Source of the DNA: CAIWHR01 sp039931775
Lineage (GTDB): Bacteria; Pseudomonadota; Gammaproteobacteria; Burkholderiales; Casimicrobiaceae
Direction of reading: 5' to 3'
DNA length: 52,899 nt
NCBI GenBank assembly: GCA_039931775.1
Contig: JBDTRG010000007.1
Location: 1 to 52,899 of the forward strand
Below are positions 35,837-44,026 of this stretch, in pieces. The translations under genes and the position numbers were made by a program. How positions within the stretch are numbered: position 1 is the first letter of the stretch; the number at the start of each line of letters is the position of its first letter. The notes below the pieces were generated by a model. It did no database searches and had not been told where the DNA came from. It was given only the letters and a program-made list of their open reading frames with translations.

Positions 35837-37900
35837 ATGAACGCCCCCCTGCGCATCGCTCCCGCGGTCTGCCCCCACGATTGCACGAGCACCTGCGCGC
35901 TCGACGTCGAACTGCTGGACGCCCGAACGATCGGCCGAGTGCGAGGCGGGCGGCGCAACACCTACACCGACGGCACGATCTGCGAAAAGGTCGCGCGCTA
36001 CGCCGAACGCGTACATCACCCCGATCGGCTGACCCATCCGCTGCTACGGAACGGGCCGAAAGGGTCCGGCCAATGGAAGCGCATCGGCTGGGACGAGGCG
36101 CTCGACCGCGTGGCCGATGCTTTCGTTGAAAAGGCGGCGCTGCACGGCGCACAGACGGTGTGGCCGTACTTTTATGCGGGAACGATGGGGCTCGTTCAGC
36201 GCGATGGGATCCAGCGGCTGCGCCACGCGATGAAGTATTCGCGCTGGTACTCGACGATCTGCGTGACGCTGTCCGACACCGGCTGGATCGCCGGCATCGG
36301 TGCGAAGCGCGGCGTAGACCTGCGCGAAGCGGCGCAGCACGCCGACCTCATCGTGATCTGGGGCGGCAACCCGGTCCATACCCAGGTCAATGTCATGGCC
36401 CACGCGATGGCGGCCAAGAAGCGGGGCGCGAAGCTCGTCGTCGTCGATCCCTATCGCACCGCGACCGCCGAAAAGGCCGACCTGCACGTTGCGCCTCGTC
36501 CGGGCACCGATGGCGCGTTGGCGTGCGCGATGATGCACGTGCTGTTCGCCGAGGGCTTCGCCGACCGGGACTACCTGCGCCGCTACACCGACCGGCCCGC
36601 TGAGCTCGAAGCGCACCTCGCGACGCGAACGCCGGAATGGGCGGCCGAGATCACCGGGTTGTCCCCCGCGGCGATCGTCGAGTTCGCCCGTCTGTATGGA
36701 CGCAACCCCAGGAGTTTCATCCGCTGCCACCACGGCTTTTCGCGGTCGCGCAACGGCGCGGCCAACATGCACGCGGTCGTCTGCCTGCCAGCGGTGACCG
36801 GCGCCTGGCAGCATCCGGGCGGCGGAGCGCTCTACGGCCACACGGGTATCTATCCGCTGGACCGCACGCTGATCGAGGGTCTCGACCTCGAGGACAAGAC
36901 GGTGCGCGAGCTCGACCAGTCGCGCCTCGGACCGATCCTGACCGGTGACGCGGAGGCATTGAAAGGCGGAGTCCTGGTGACGGCGATGCTGGTGCAGAAC
37001 ACCAATCCCGCGATGGTCTGTCCCGACCTCAATCTCGTCCACGCCGGGCTCGCGAGAGAGGATCTGTTCACCTGCGTGCACGAGCAGTTCATGACCGAGA
37101 CCGCGGCGTTCGCGGACGTCGTGCTGCCGGCCACCAGCTTCCTCGAGCACGACGATTTCTACACCGCCAGCGGCCATACGACATTCCAGGTGAGCGGCAA
37201 GCTGATCGAGCCGCTGGCCGAGTCGCGCGAGAACCACTTCGTGATCTGCGAGCTCGCGAAGCGGTTGGGCGCCGAGCACCCCGGCTTCCGGATGAGCGCG
37301 TGGGAAATCATGGACGCGACGCTGAAGACATCCGGCATGTGGGACGCGCGGACCAACGTCGAGCGCGGCGGCCAGGACTTCGTACCGCCGTTCGAAACCA
37401 TGCATTTCCTCGATGGCTTCGAAACACCGGACCGCAAGTTCCACTTCAGCCCGGATTGGACGCGTTTCGGCGGACGCTGGCAGGAGATGCCGGTGCTGCC
37501 CGATCACCTGGACGTGATCGACAATGCGACCCCGGACAAACCGTATCGACTGATCGCCGCGCCGGCGCGCACGTTTCTCAATTCAACCTTCACGGAGACG
37601 CCGAGCTCGGTAAAACGCGAGCGGCGCCCGACGGCGCTCATCCATCCCGACGACTGCGCGGCGCTCGGCGCCGGCGAGGGCGACCGGGTCGAACTCGGCA
37701 ATGAGCGCGGTGCCGTCATCGTGCACGTCAAGGCCAGGGAGGGCCAGCAGCGCGGCGTGGTGGTCGTGGAGGGCATCTGGCCGAACCGGTGCTTCGAAAA
37801 CGGGTTGGGAATCAATGCGCTCACGAGCGCTGATCCCGGCTGGCCGAAAGGGGGCGCAGCGTTTCACGATACGGCCGTATGGATACGCCGCCTGGCGTAG
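35837..37900 (+). CDS. Molybdopterin oxidoreductase (DMSO reductase family)
   Basis: A 687-residue bis-MGD enzyme. The N-terminal [4Fe-4S] site is C12, C16, C20 and C49 (CPHDCTSTC, then TICEK). Then come the molybdopterin core (VIWGGNPVHTQVNVMAHA, VVDPYRTATAEKADLHVAPRPGTDGALA) and the C-terminal molydopterin dinucleotide-binding domain (ALIHPDDCAALGAGEGDRVE, about residues 595-685). No twin-arginine signal or partner subunit is seen, so it is probably cytoplasmic. The substrate is not identifiable, and the residue ligating Mo is not assigned with confidence. It lies 35 bp before the phosphoesterase gene. Confidence 0.88.
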   Translation: MNAPLRIAPAVCPHDCTSTCALDVELLDARTIGRVRGGRRNTYTDGTICEKVARYAERVHHPDRLTHPLLRNGPKGSGQWKRIGWDEALDRVADAFVEKAALHGAQTVWPYFYAGTMGLVQRDGIQRLRHAMKYSRWYSTICVTLSDTGWIAGIGAKRGVDLREAAQHADLIVIWGGNPVHTQVNVMAHAMAAKKRGAKLVVVDPYRTATAEKADLHVAPRPGTDGALACAMMHVLFAEGFADRDYLRRYTDRPAELEAHLATRTPEWAAEITGLSPAAIVEFARLYGRNPRSFIRCHHGFSRSRNGAANMHAVVCLPAVTGAWQHPGGGALYGHTGIYPLDRTLIEGLDLEDKTVRELDQSRLGPILTGDAEALKGGVLVTAMLVQNTNPAMVCPDLNLVHAGLAREDLFTCVHEQFMTETAAFADVVLPATSFLEHDDFYTASGHTTFQVSGKLIEPLAESRENHFVICELAKRLGAEHPGFRMSAWEIMDATLKTSGMWDARTNVERGGQDFVPPFETMHFLDGFETPDRKFHFSPDWTRFGGRWQEMPVLPDHLDVIDNATPDKPYRLIAAPARTFLNSTFTETPSSVKRERRPTALIHPDDCAALGAGEGDRVELGNERGAVIVHVKAREGQQRGVVVVEGIWPNRCFENGLGINALTSADPGWPKGGAAFHDTAVWIRRLA

Positions 37901-37935
37901 CCGGGTGACGCCGTTGATGCCGATCGGGTACCCGT

Positions 37936-39231
37936 ATGTCGAGTAAGCTCACCCGGCGCGAATTTCTCGCCATGTCGGCGGGCGCCACGACGCTTGGGTT
38001 GAACGGATGCCTGGGTTCGACCAGCCTCTGCGTCAGCGATCGGGACGGGCTGACCTGCGTACTGCCCGCCCCGGAAAGCGCGCCTTTCGACACCGTCGTC
38101 GTGCTGATGATGGAAAACCGCTCGTTCGACCATATGCTCGGGTGGCTTCCGGGCGCGAATGGGCGTCAGCAGGGACTGTTTTACGCAGACAAGGCGGAGA
38201 CGCTTCACTCCACGTGGCCGCTCGCCCCCGATTTCCAGGGATGCAACTACGCGGACCCCGACCACACGTGGCAGGGGATTGCAACGCAATACGCCAACGG
38301 CCGGTGCGACGGCTTCCTCAAGACGGCGGAGATCGGCGATCGCTTCCCCATCGGCTATTACACGCAGGCCGACCTGCCGATACTGAGCGTGCTCGCGTCG
38401 AATTACACGACGTTCGACAACTATTTCTGCTCGATGATGGGGCCGACCTGGGAGAACCGCCTCTACCAGCTCACGGGTACGACGCAGGTGGGGATGGACA
38501 TCGTCATCGACCATTTTCCGACGACGGATGCCGAGCGGCCGTGCGTCATCCAGTCCGCGATCTTCGACCGGGTGCGCGGGGCCGGGCTGACGGCAGGCTA
38601 CTACTACCACGGTGAGCCGATGACCGGGCTCTTCAAGAGCAAGCGGTACGACGACATCTCGTTTTCCATCTCCCGGTTCTGGGAAGACGCGCGCAGGGGA
38701 ACGCTCGCCAACGTCGTGTTCGTCGACCCCGACTACACCGACGACGCCGAGGACAACGGCACATCGAACGACTATCACCATCGCGGCAGCGTGCTCGTCG
38801 CCGAGGATTTTGTCGCGAAAGTGCACAACGCTCTGCGAGACAGCCCGCAATGGGATCGCATGGTGTTCGTGCTCAACTTCGACGAGCACGGCGGCTTTTA
38901 CGACCACGTCGCCCCGCCTCCGTGCCAGGACGACACTTTGCAGGTCGGCGCCGGTCCGTTCCCCGACCTGAAGCGCCTGGGGTTTCGAGTTCCGGCGATC
39001 GCGATGGGGCCGTTCGCGCCTCGCAAGATCGAGAAGGCGGGCCCGTACGAGCACTGTTCGATCCTGAAGATGATCGAGTGGCGATGGGGGCTAGAGCCTC
39101 TGACGTTGCGCGATCGTTACGCGAAGAACCTCGCCGAAGCCCTCGATTTCACCACGCGTCGCGCACCAGTCGCCTTGCCGGTCTTTACCGTCCCGCCGGC
39201 AGCGACCGGCGCACAGTGCGTCCCTCCCTAG
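37936..39231 (+). CDS. Exported phosphoesterase (phospholipase C / acid phosphatase family)
   Basis: A 431-residue protein with a twin-arginine signal (LTRREFLAMSAGA), ending near a cysteine (LNGC) that could be lipidated although N at -2 is unusual. The phosphoesterase family core is clear: VVVLMMENRSFDHMLGW (about 56-72), GPTWENRLYQLTG and LNFDEHGGFYDHVAPP, the metal/nucleophile segments shared by phospholipase C and AcpA-type acid phosphatases. Tat export implies folding in the cytoplasm. It converges with a phytase-like phosphatase, suggesting extracytoplasmic phosphate release. Confidence 0.87.
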   Translation: MSSKLTRREFLAMSAGATTLGLNGCLGSTSLCVSDRDGLTCVLPAPESAPFDTVVVLMMENRSFDHMLGWLPGANGRQQGLFYADKAETLHSTWPLAPDFQGCNYADPDHTWQGIATQYANGRCDGFLKTAEIGDRFPIGYYTQADLPILSVLASNYTTFDNYFCSMMGPTWENRLYQLTGTTQVGMDIVIDHFPTTDAERPCVIQSAIFDRVRGAGLTAGYYYHGEPMTGLFKSKRYDDISFSISRFWEDARRGTLANVVFVDPDYTDDAEDNGTSNDYHHRGSVLVAEDFVAKVHNALRDSPQWDRMVFVLNFDEHGGFYDHVAPPPCQDDTLQVGAGPFPDLKRLGFRVPAIAMGPFAPRKIEKAGPYEHCSILKMIEWRWGLEPLTLRDRYAKNLAEALDFTTRRAPVALPVFTVPPAATGAQCVPP

Positions 39232-39300
39232 GCGGTTCGCTCGAAGGCGGTAATTCTGAACGCCTGACGCGCATCGCGCGGTGTCGATGTCGTGCAGTCC

Positions 39301-40602
39301 TCATTGGACGCAATCGCGGTCGAGGACCTTCGTCACCGCCGCCGCAAAGGCGTCCATCGTGCAGGCGAAGCCCGGCGCCGCTGCGCTGCAGCCCGGAAGG
39401 CGAAGGGGGGTTTTCACCGGCGGCACGTCGAGCGAAAGCGGCACGACGTTGCGCATCTGCTCCAGCGATTGTGCGACGTAGGAAGTATAGACGAGCTGCG
39501 TCCCATCGGATCTCGCCTTGATTTCGAACATCAGTGCCCCGGCCGGCGGTGTCTGATTGCGCTGGTAACCCGGCTGCAGCCAGCTCGCATCGAGCATGCC
39601 TGCGAGATTGAAAATGTTGGTGTCGTGGCCGACGTAGGCGACGAACTTCGCGTCGCGCACCGCGCTTTCCGCCTGCCCAAGGCTGGAGGAGCGCTCCGAC
39701 GCGACCGCCTGCGCCACTCGCAAGAGCAGCGCCGACCCCATCTTCCTTGCGAGGTAGGGCGTGCGCTGCATCAGGTCCATCGCCTCGGTATGCAGACGCA
39801 GCGTCTGTTGCATCTTTTCAACCGTCGCTCGACCCCACCCAACCTCGTCGGTCGGCTTGCCGTCGGCGTACTCGAGCAGCAGCAGCTCCGACGCGGTGTC
39901 GGCAATCGCGAGTGCCCCGAGCAGGGCGATGCCCGAGCCATCGATCCGGGGGGACATCATCGTCGGCAGGTCCGGTAGCGCGCAGCGCTCGCCTTTGCCG
40001 TAGGCGGTGCACACCGCGGGCTTGCAGCAGCCGATCACGGACTGCAACGCGTCGAACGGGGCCTTGAACTCGCGGGTGAGCGTGTTGAGGTCGCCGGCGA
40101 CGCGTTCGAGCACCTGCGTCTGCGCCACCATCGGATCGATTTTGCACACGCCGGCCGCCAGCGGGTGGTAAAGCCCGTCGACGTCGACGTCGCCGCGCGT
40201 GCGATACGCGATGCCGCACGCGCCTCCGGACAAGCCTTCGATCAGCGCCTGGGCAGTCGCCTTCGTGCGCTCGACGACGTCGGCATCGATGTAGACGCTG
40301 CCCGGCGCGGGACAGCCTTCGGCCGGCATCGCGCCTTGCGCCGCAAGGTACTGCCGATAGTAGCGCCCCATCTGCGTGGCGAGGAGCGCTCCGCGCGACG
40401 TCAGATTGCCGATCGGGTCTTTCCAGCCGGGCCACGCGTCGTTGGACCAGCCGGCGAGCACCGCCGGCGCGACGGTCGGTGTGCGCACGCCATGGCGGCT
40501 GACGATCACCACCCTTTGCAGCGTTTCCTGGCCTTGCGCGAAAGCGGGGGCGCAAAGCGTCAGCGGGACCACGATCGCCAACACCCGCAAGCATCGATGC
40601 AT
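39301..40602 (-). CDS. Histidine-type acid phosphatase (AppA phytase-like)
   Basis: ATG at 40602, with GGAGAGG 9 nt upstream, gives 433 residues with a Sec signal peptide ending PAFAQG. The branch-2 histidine phosphatase signature RHGVRTP lies near residue 37 (nucleophilic His) and the proton-donor HD pair in VGHDTNIFN. Many paired cysteines are consistent with periplasmic disulfides. Family members release phosphate from phytate, glucose-1-phosphate or other monoesters. The gene is convergent with the phosphoesterase gene across 69 bp. Confidence 0.87.
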   Translation of the reverse strand: MHRCLRVLAIVVPLTLCAPAFAQGQETLQRVVIVSRHGVRTPTVAPAVLAGWSNDAWPGWKDPIGNLTSRGALLATQMGRYYRQYLAAQGAMPAEGCPAPGSVYIDADVVERTKATAQALIEGLSGGACGIAYRTRGDVDVDGLYHPLAAGVCKIDPMVAQTQVLERVAGDLNTLTREFKAPFDALQSVIGCCKPAVCTAYGKGERCALPDLPTMMSPRIDGSGIALLGALAIADTASELLLLEYADGKPTDEVGWGRATVEKMQQTLRLHTEAMDLMQRTPYLARKMGSALLLRVAQAVASERSSSLGQAESAVRDAKFVAYVGHDTNIFNLAGMLDASWLQPGYQRNQTPPAGALMFEIKARSDGTQLVYTSYVAQSLEQMRNVVPLSLDVPPVKTPLRLPGCSAAAPGFACTMDAFAAAVTKVLDRDCVQ

Positions 40603-40908
40603 CGACCGCACCTCTCCGTCGAAGGTCCAGCCCAAAGCATAGCAGCGAGACCACATCGCTCGCTCCGGCGCGGTCGGCCACCGTCCGCGGTGCGCTCGTC
40701 ACCAACGACTTCACGAGCCTCGGACCGACCAAAGCCTTTTCGGTCGGGTACTTCGCGTTGCCGACGAATATCGTTACCTATTCGCGGACCGCATTTTCTG
40801 CGGCGTCCGAAGTCGAACGACTTCGACGCTCGAGCTAGCGCAGGAGTCCGTCAGAGCCCGGCGACTGCGAGCCTCGGGGGTGAATTGTTCCGGGCCAGGG
40901 TTGGGAAG
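40603..40908. other. Intergenic region with possible coding remnant
   Basis: 306 bp between the phosphatase start and the end of the IPTL-CTERM gene. A plus-strand frame ending at a TAG near 40841 reads like protein (VRGALVTNDFTSLG, then AFSVGYFALPTN) but has no start codon or recognised family; it may be a decayed fragment or chance. A promoter for the phosphatase should lie here; none is convincing. Confidence 0.35.
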
Positions 40909-42102
40909 CTAGCGTCGGCGAAAGTGTATCCAACCGGTGGCCAGAAGCATGATTCCAAGTAGCACGTACATCCACTGCGACATCGTCGGGACGTTTGCGA
41001 TCGGTGTCGCCCTCGTATTGGTGAATGTGCAGGTCATTACTTCATCGGCCGCCACTGCCACGTTCGCCGTCGCCGTGCCTCTATTCACAGTGCTGCCGTT
41101 CGAGCAGGTCAGCCCGGTCAGGTTCCAGCCTGCGGGCACGGTCTCCGTCACGTTGTAGGTGCCCGGCGCCACGGAAGGGAATGCCGTCGCGTTGCTGCCC
41201 GTGCCGCTGGCCGTCAAGATGGAGAACGATTGCGCGCCGGTATAGCTGAAGGTCCCGTCGCCACCGACCGTGTTCTTGATGATGGTGATCGACCCGTTAC
41301 CGGGGGCGAGGGGAAGGCCGGTACCAGGGTAGCCGGTGCACGCGGCGGCGGACACGGTGCTGGTGTCCAGCGTCACTGCGGCATTGCGCGCCAGGACTCT
41401 TCCGCCGGACACGCCAGCGCCGGTATTCAGGATGATGCTGGAGAGCGCGACAACGTTTCCGACGAATGCAGTTGAAGTACCGAGCGTCGCTGAGCTGCCG
41501 ATCTGCCATGACACGCCGCAACTTGTAGCTGCGCCGCCGTTTATTACGCTGACCTGCGCACTGCTCGCGGTCGTGAGCGTGCTCCCGATCTTGAAAATGA
41601 ACACCGCCGCGGGATTGCCCAGGGCATTAAGGGTGAGCGTTCCCGTAAGCTGCGCCGAGGTAGAAAAGCAATAGGTGCCCGGCGTGAGCGTCATCCCACC
41701 CAGGTCCAGACCCGTCAGATCGGTATTGCACGTTTGGCCTGCCAGAGCATTGTATGCCGTGGCGAGATCAGTCTTGGCTCCCGCCGCGGCCGCGGCAACG
41801 TTTGTAGTTCCCGTGACAATGCAGGGGCCGGTGATCGAACTCGCGTCGCTCGGCGAGATGCCAAGATTTCCGACGATAGTGGCCGTGGTGGTGCAGGTCA
41901 CCGCTGAGCCAGCCAGGACCGCATAGGGTTGGGCCGTACCCAGATAAGTCTGCGCCAGCGCGGGTGCCGCAACCAGGAGAAGCGCGACGAACCGCACGCT
42001 TGCTGATAGAGGCAACCGGATCAATCGAATGAGGATGGCGCCCATCGGGAATGCTTCGGTATCTCGCTTTTCCGATGTAACTGTTTCTAAGCTATTGCTC
42101 AT
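40909..42102 (-). CDS. DUF3494 (ice-binding-like) surface protein with IPTL-CTERM sorting signal
   Basis: ATG at 42102 follows GGGAGA; 397 residues. A signal peptide (about 20-53) ends PALAQT. Residues about 55-270 are a DUF3494 beta-solenoid (AVLAGSAVTCTTTATIVGNL, then AGAKTDLATAYNALAGQTC), the fold of many bacterial ice-binding proteins and adhesins. A transthyretin-like domain follows (GTFSYTGAQSFSIL, APGTYNVTETVPAGWNL). The tail VPTMSQWMYVLLGIMLL plus an arginine cluster is a variant IPTL-CTERM sorting signal, normally handled by an exosortase-like enzyme. Surface attachment or adhesion is likely; ice binding is unproven. Confidence 0.85.
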   Translation of the reverse strand: MSNSLETVTSEKRDTEAFPMGAILIRLIRLPLSASVRFVALLLVAAPALAQTYLGTAQPYAVLAGSAVTCTTTATIVGNLGISPSDASSITGPCIVTGTTNVAAAAAGAKTDLATAYNALAGQTCNTDLTGLDLGGMTLTPGTYCFSTSAQLTGTLTLNALGNPAAVFIFKIGSTLTTASSAQVSVINGGAATSCGVSWQIGSSATLGTSTAFVGNVVALSSIILNTGAGVSGGRVLARNAAVTLDTSTVSAAACTGYPGTGLPLAPGNGSITIIKNTVGGDGTFSYTGAQSFSILTASGTGSNATAFPSVAPGTYNVTETVPAGWNLTGLTCSNGSTVNRGTATANVAVAADEVMTCTFTNTRATPIANVPTMSQWMYVLLGIMLLATGWIHFRRR

Positions 42103-42298
42103 GCAATCTCCCGATCGACACGCCACGTCAACATGCGTGGGATGGTGGAACGGTTCAAGTACGTTTACGGTTCGATCGCATTGCCCAGAGCCCGACGAAG
42201 CGCCGGGCGCTGCACAAAGCGCGATCCTCGGCCGCAGCCAACCGGACACTGTTCGTATAATCGGCGAGGGCGGCGCGGGTCTGTACGCTACCCAACAT

Positions 42299-42343
42299 AA
42301 AGTCCGATTCGGCAAGATCCCCCGGAGCGGGGCTTGCGACTTT
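42299..42343. repeat. Multi-segment inverted repeat in the leader of the IPTL-CTERM gene
   Basis: Three nested arm pairs: AAAGTC/GACTTT (outer), GCAAG/CTTGC (middle) and CCCCG/CGGGG (inner, loop GAG), with one-sided bulges. Transcribed on either strand it would fold into a long hairpin. There is no T-tract after it on either strand, so it is not a simple terminator. It lies about 200 nt upstream of the IPTL-CTERM gene start. Confidence 0.6.
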
Positions 42344-42428
42344 CAGACGGGTCAACGGATGTCAGATCGAAATGTGGGAAAGCAGGACCCATGTCGGATT
42401 CAGCCGCCGCTGCACTGGATTATTGTAT

Positions 42429-42458
42429 TTGACATAATAACAATTATGCGACAATAAA
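42429..42458 (+). promoter_or_regulatory. Candidate promoter in an AT-rich island
   Basis: A perfect -35 TTGACA at 42429-42434 is followed at 16-18 bp by the weak -10 candidates ACAATA, CAATAA and AATAAA. The surrounding 50 bp are unusually AT-rich. It would drive plus-strand transcription towards the terminator at 42898-42937. A minus-strand TACAAT (42422-42427) overlaps the region. Confidence 0.35.
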
Positions 42459-42897
42459 GGATAATGTCCCGAACGAAATTCGCTCCGGCGATTGGAGCGC
42501 TCTGAGCCGACGGTGTCGGCATCAAAAGTTTCGTCATGACGGTATTCATGAAACGAGCCGGCGCCACGGTTCCAGCGCCAAACGCCTTACGCTCCTGCGC
42601 GACACCACCGCTGGCCCTACAGCTACTTTGGCGCGCACGTCGATGAACGCGCGCAAACGAAACGACCTGACTTGATTGCACGGCCCTTCGCCCGGACTAT
42701 GCGCAACCCGTTCAGCGGTTGTTACTCGGTATGTACGCTATCAGACAGAGCAAGGCGCGACGTCGGCGCATGCTGTAGCTGGTTGCTCGCTCTCTCCTCC
42801 TTGGCGTGCAACCAAGGCGACTGTCCGTGACGGATCCCCCGTCGTCGGGCGAGTCCGGGTGCCGCCCTATACCGTAGGCGACGGCATCGGCAAATTT

Positions 42898-42937
42898 GGC
42901 TCGGTGACACTTAGCCCGTCGCCGAGCCTCTTTTTTT
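42898..42937 (+). terminator. Orphan rho-independent terminator
   Basis: GGCTCGG/CCGAGCC plus GAC/GTC joined by a U-G wobble form an 11-bp stem with a 9-nt loop, followed by TCTTTTTTT. The T-tract is only on the plus strand. There is no plus-strand gene in the preceding 800 bp, implying an unannotated transcript. Confidence 0.82.
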
Positions 42938-43169
42938 GCCACAGGGACTCTTTGCATCGCATAAGGCGCGATTGATCGACGATGTACTCCGGTTTGTCCG
43001 CTCGGAAGCAAAAAATGATTCACGAACGCCCGACCTGCCTCAGTTCATGCCTGACTCTCCAAGGCCCGAACCAGAGCTAATCCGCTAGCGCCGCGTTGAC
43101 CAACCTACCGTTTGCCTGGGGGCGCCAACGAAGCGATCGATCGCACCGTCAGAGCCCCATCGGGCACCC

Positions 43170-44024
43170 CTAGCGTAACGGGTAGCCAAAGCTCGCCATC
43201 GTCGATGCTGCGAGCTCGTTGAACTTCGTCACGTTCTCGGGCGTCCATTCGATCGCGGGACTCGACGTGGGATCGTCCGGGGCCACGGCTTCACGCGAAT
43301 ACTGCTGCGGCAGGCCGCAGAAATCGAGAAGGCCGGGAAGCGTCTCGTCCGTAACTTCCTCGATCCTGATCACACGCTTGTTCTCCTCCGGGACGCGCTC
43401 GAGACGCCGCGCGATATTTGCGTTTACGTAATTCCAGAACCAGCTGATCTTCTGCACGCGATCGAAGCGGCTCCAAGCGGAATGGGCCGGGTCCGAGGGC
43501 AAGGGGACGGGTTTCGCGAGCAGCCACGATATCGCCGGCGCGATCGTCAGCCCGTCCGGGTAGGTCGAGGAGTCGCGCCTCGACCACGACCGTACGCATG
43601 CGTATCCGTCTCGCACGAGGTGAATGAATCTTGCATGGGGAAACCTGGCTAGCAGGTAGTTGACGAAGTTGAAGCCGAAGGCGTTGGCGTCGCAGTAGGC
43701 GATGCCATTCGCCTGGCACCAGGCGATCGCCTTGGCCCGGCCGGCGAAACAACCGTTCATCAGCGCCAGCATCTGCGTGTCGAGGTCGAATGTGCGCTGC
43801 ATGAACTCTTCGCGCCCACCGTGGTACAGGTACGCATTGAACTCGAGCATGCATCCCAGATTCATGCGCTTTCCGACGAACGACGGCGGCCCCGAGCGCA
43901 GCGCCCCGATCCCTTCGTGCGTGGAAAGCGTGTTCGGCACCGATTCAAAGACCTTCCACAGCGTGTGTGTCCCGCACCGACCCGTCCCGAGGACGAAGAC
44001 CAGCGGAGCCTTGGCGTCGGGCAT
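43170..44024 (-). CDS. Sulfotransferase family protein
   Basis: A 284-residue PAPS-dependent sulfotransferase. The 5'-phosphosulfate loop is VLGTGRCGTHTLW (about 9-21) and the 3'-phosphate-binding segment is FIHLVRDGYACVRSWSRRDS (around 133-152). No signal peptide or membrane segment, so cytoplasmic. It follows a second sulfotransferase gene with a 2-bp gap. The acceptor (lipid, polysaccharide or small molecule) is unknown; proximity to cell-surface sugar genes makes a glycan or glycolipid acceptor plausible. Confidence 0.82.
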   Translation of the reverse strand: MPDAKAPLVFVLGTGRCGTHTLWKVFESVPNTLSTHEGIGALRSGPPSFVGKRMNLGCMLEFNAYLYHGGREEFMQRTFDLDTQMLALMNGCFAGRAKAIAWCQANGIAYCDANAFGFNFVNYLLARFPHARFIHLVRDGYACVRSWSRRDSSTYPDGLTIAPAISWLLAKPVPLPSDPAHSAWSRFDRVQKISWFWNYVNANIARRLERVPEENKRVIRIEEVTDETLPGLLDFCGLPQQYSREAVAPDDPTSSPAIEWTPENVTKFNELAASTMASFGYPLR

Positions 44025-44026
44025 CG

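Larger units (their letters stand above)
42103..43169. other. 1.07-kb noncoding segment with structured DNA and an AT-rich island
   Basis: No gene is convincingly supported here; short frames cross the terminator or lack start signals and homology. Visible elements are a TATAAT at 42256-42261 without a -35, a three-part inverted repeat at 42299-42343, an AT-rich block at about 42420-42470 with TTGACA at 42429-42434, and a strong plus-strand terminator at 42898-42937. The nearest annotated genes on both sides are on the minus strand, so the terminator has no known gene to end. Confidence 0.6.

Noticed and set aside
42155..42355. 66-residue minus-strand frame within the IPTL-CTERM leader
   Set aside because: Reads somewhat like protein, but has no ribosome-binding site or known family and coincides with the inverted repeat at 42299-42343, which better explains the sequence.
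42299..42420. Possible c-di-GMP (GEMM-I) riboswitch on the minus strand
   Set aside because: GAAA and GTCGCAAGCC are faintly reminiscent, but the conserved GGCAAACC and GACGCAAAGCC segments and the tetraloop/receptor layout are not present.
42400..42681. 93-residue minus-strand frame spanning the AT-rich island
   Set aside because: No recognised domain and no ribosome-binding site; the opposite strand is broken by stops. A transposase remnant was considered but no motif supports it.
42676..42975. 99-residue plus-strand frame
   Set aside because: It reads straight through the intrinsic terminator at 42898-42937 and has no family resemblance or ribosome-binding site.
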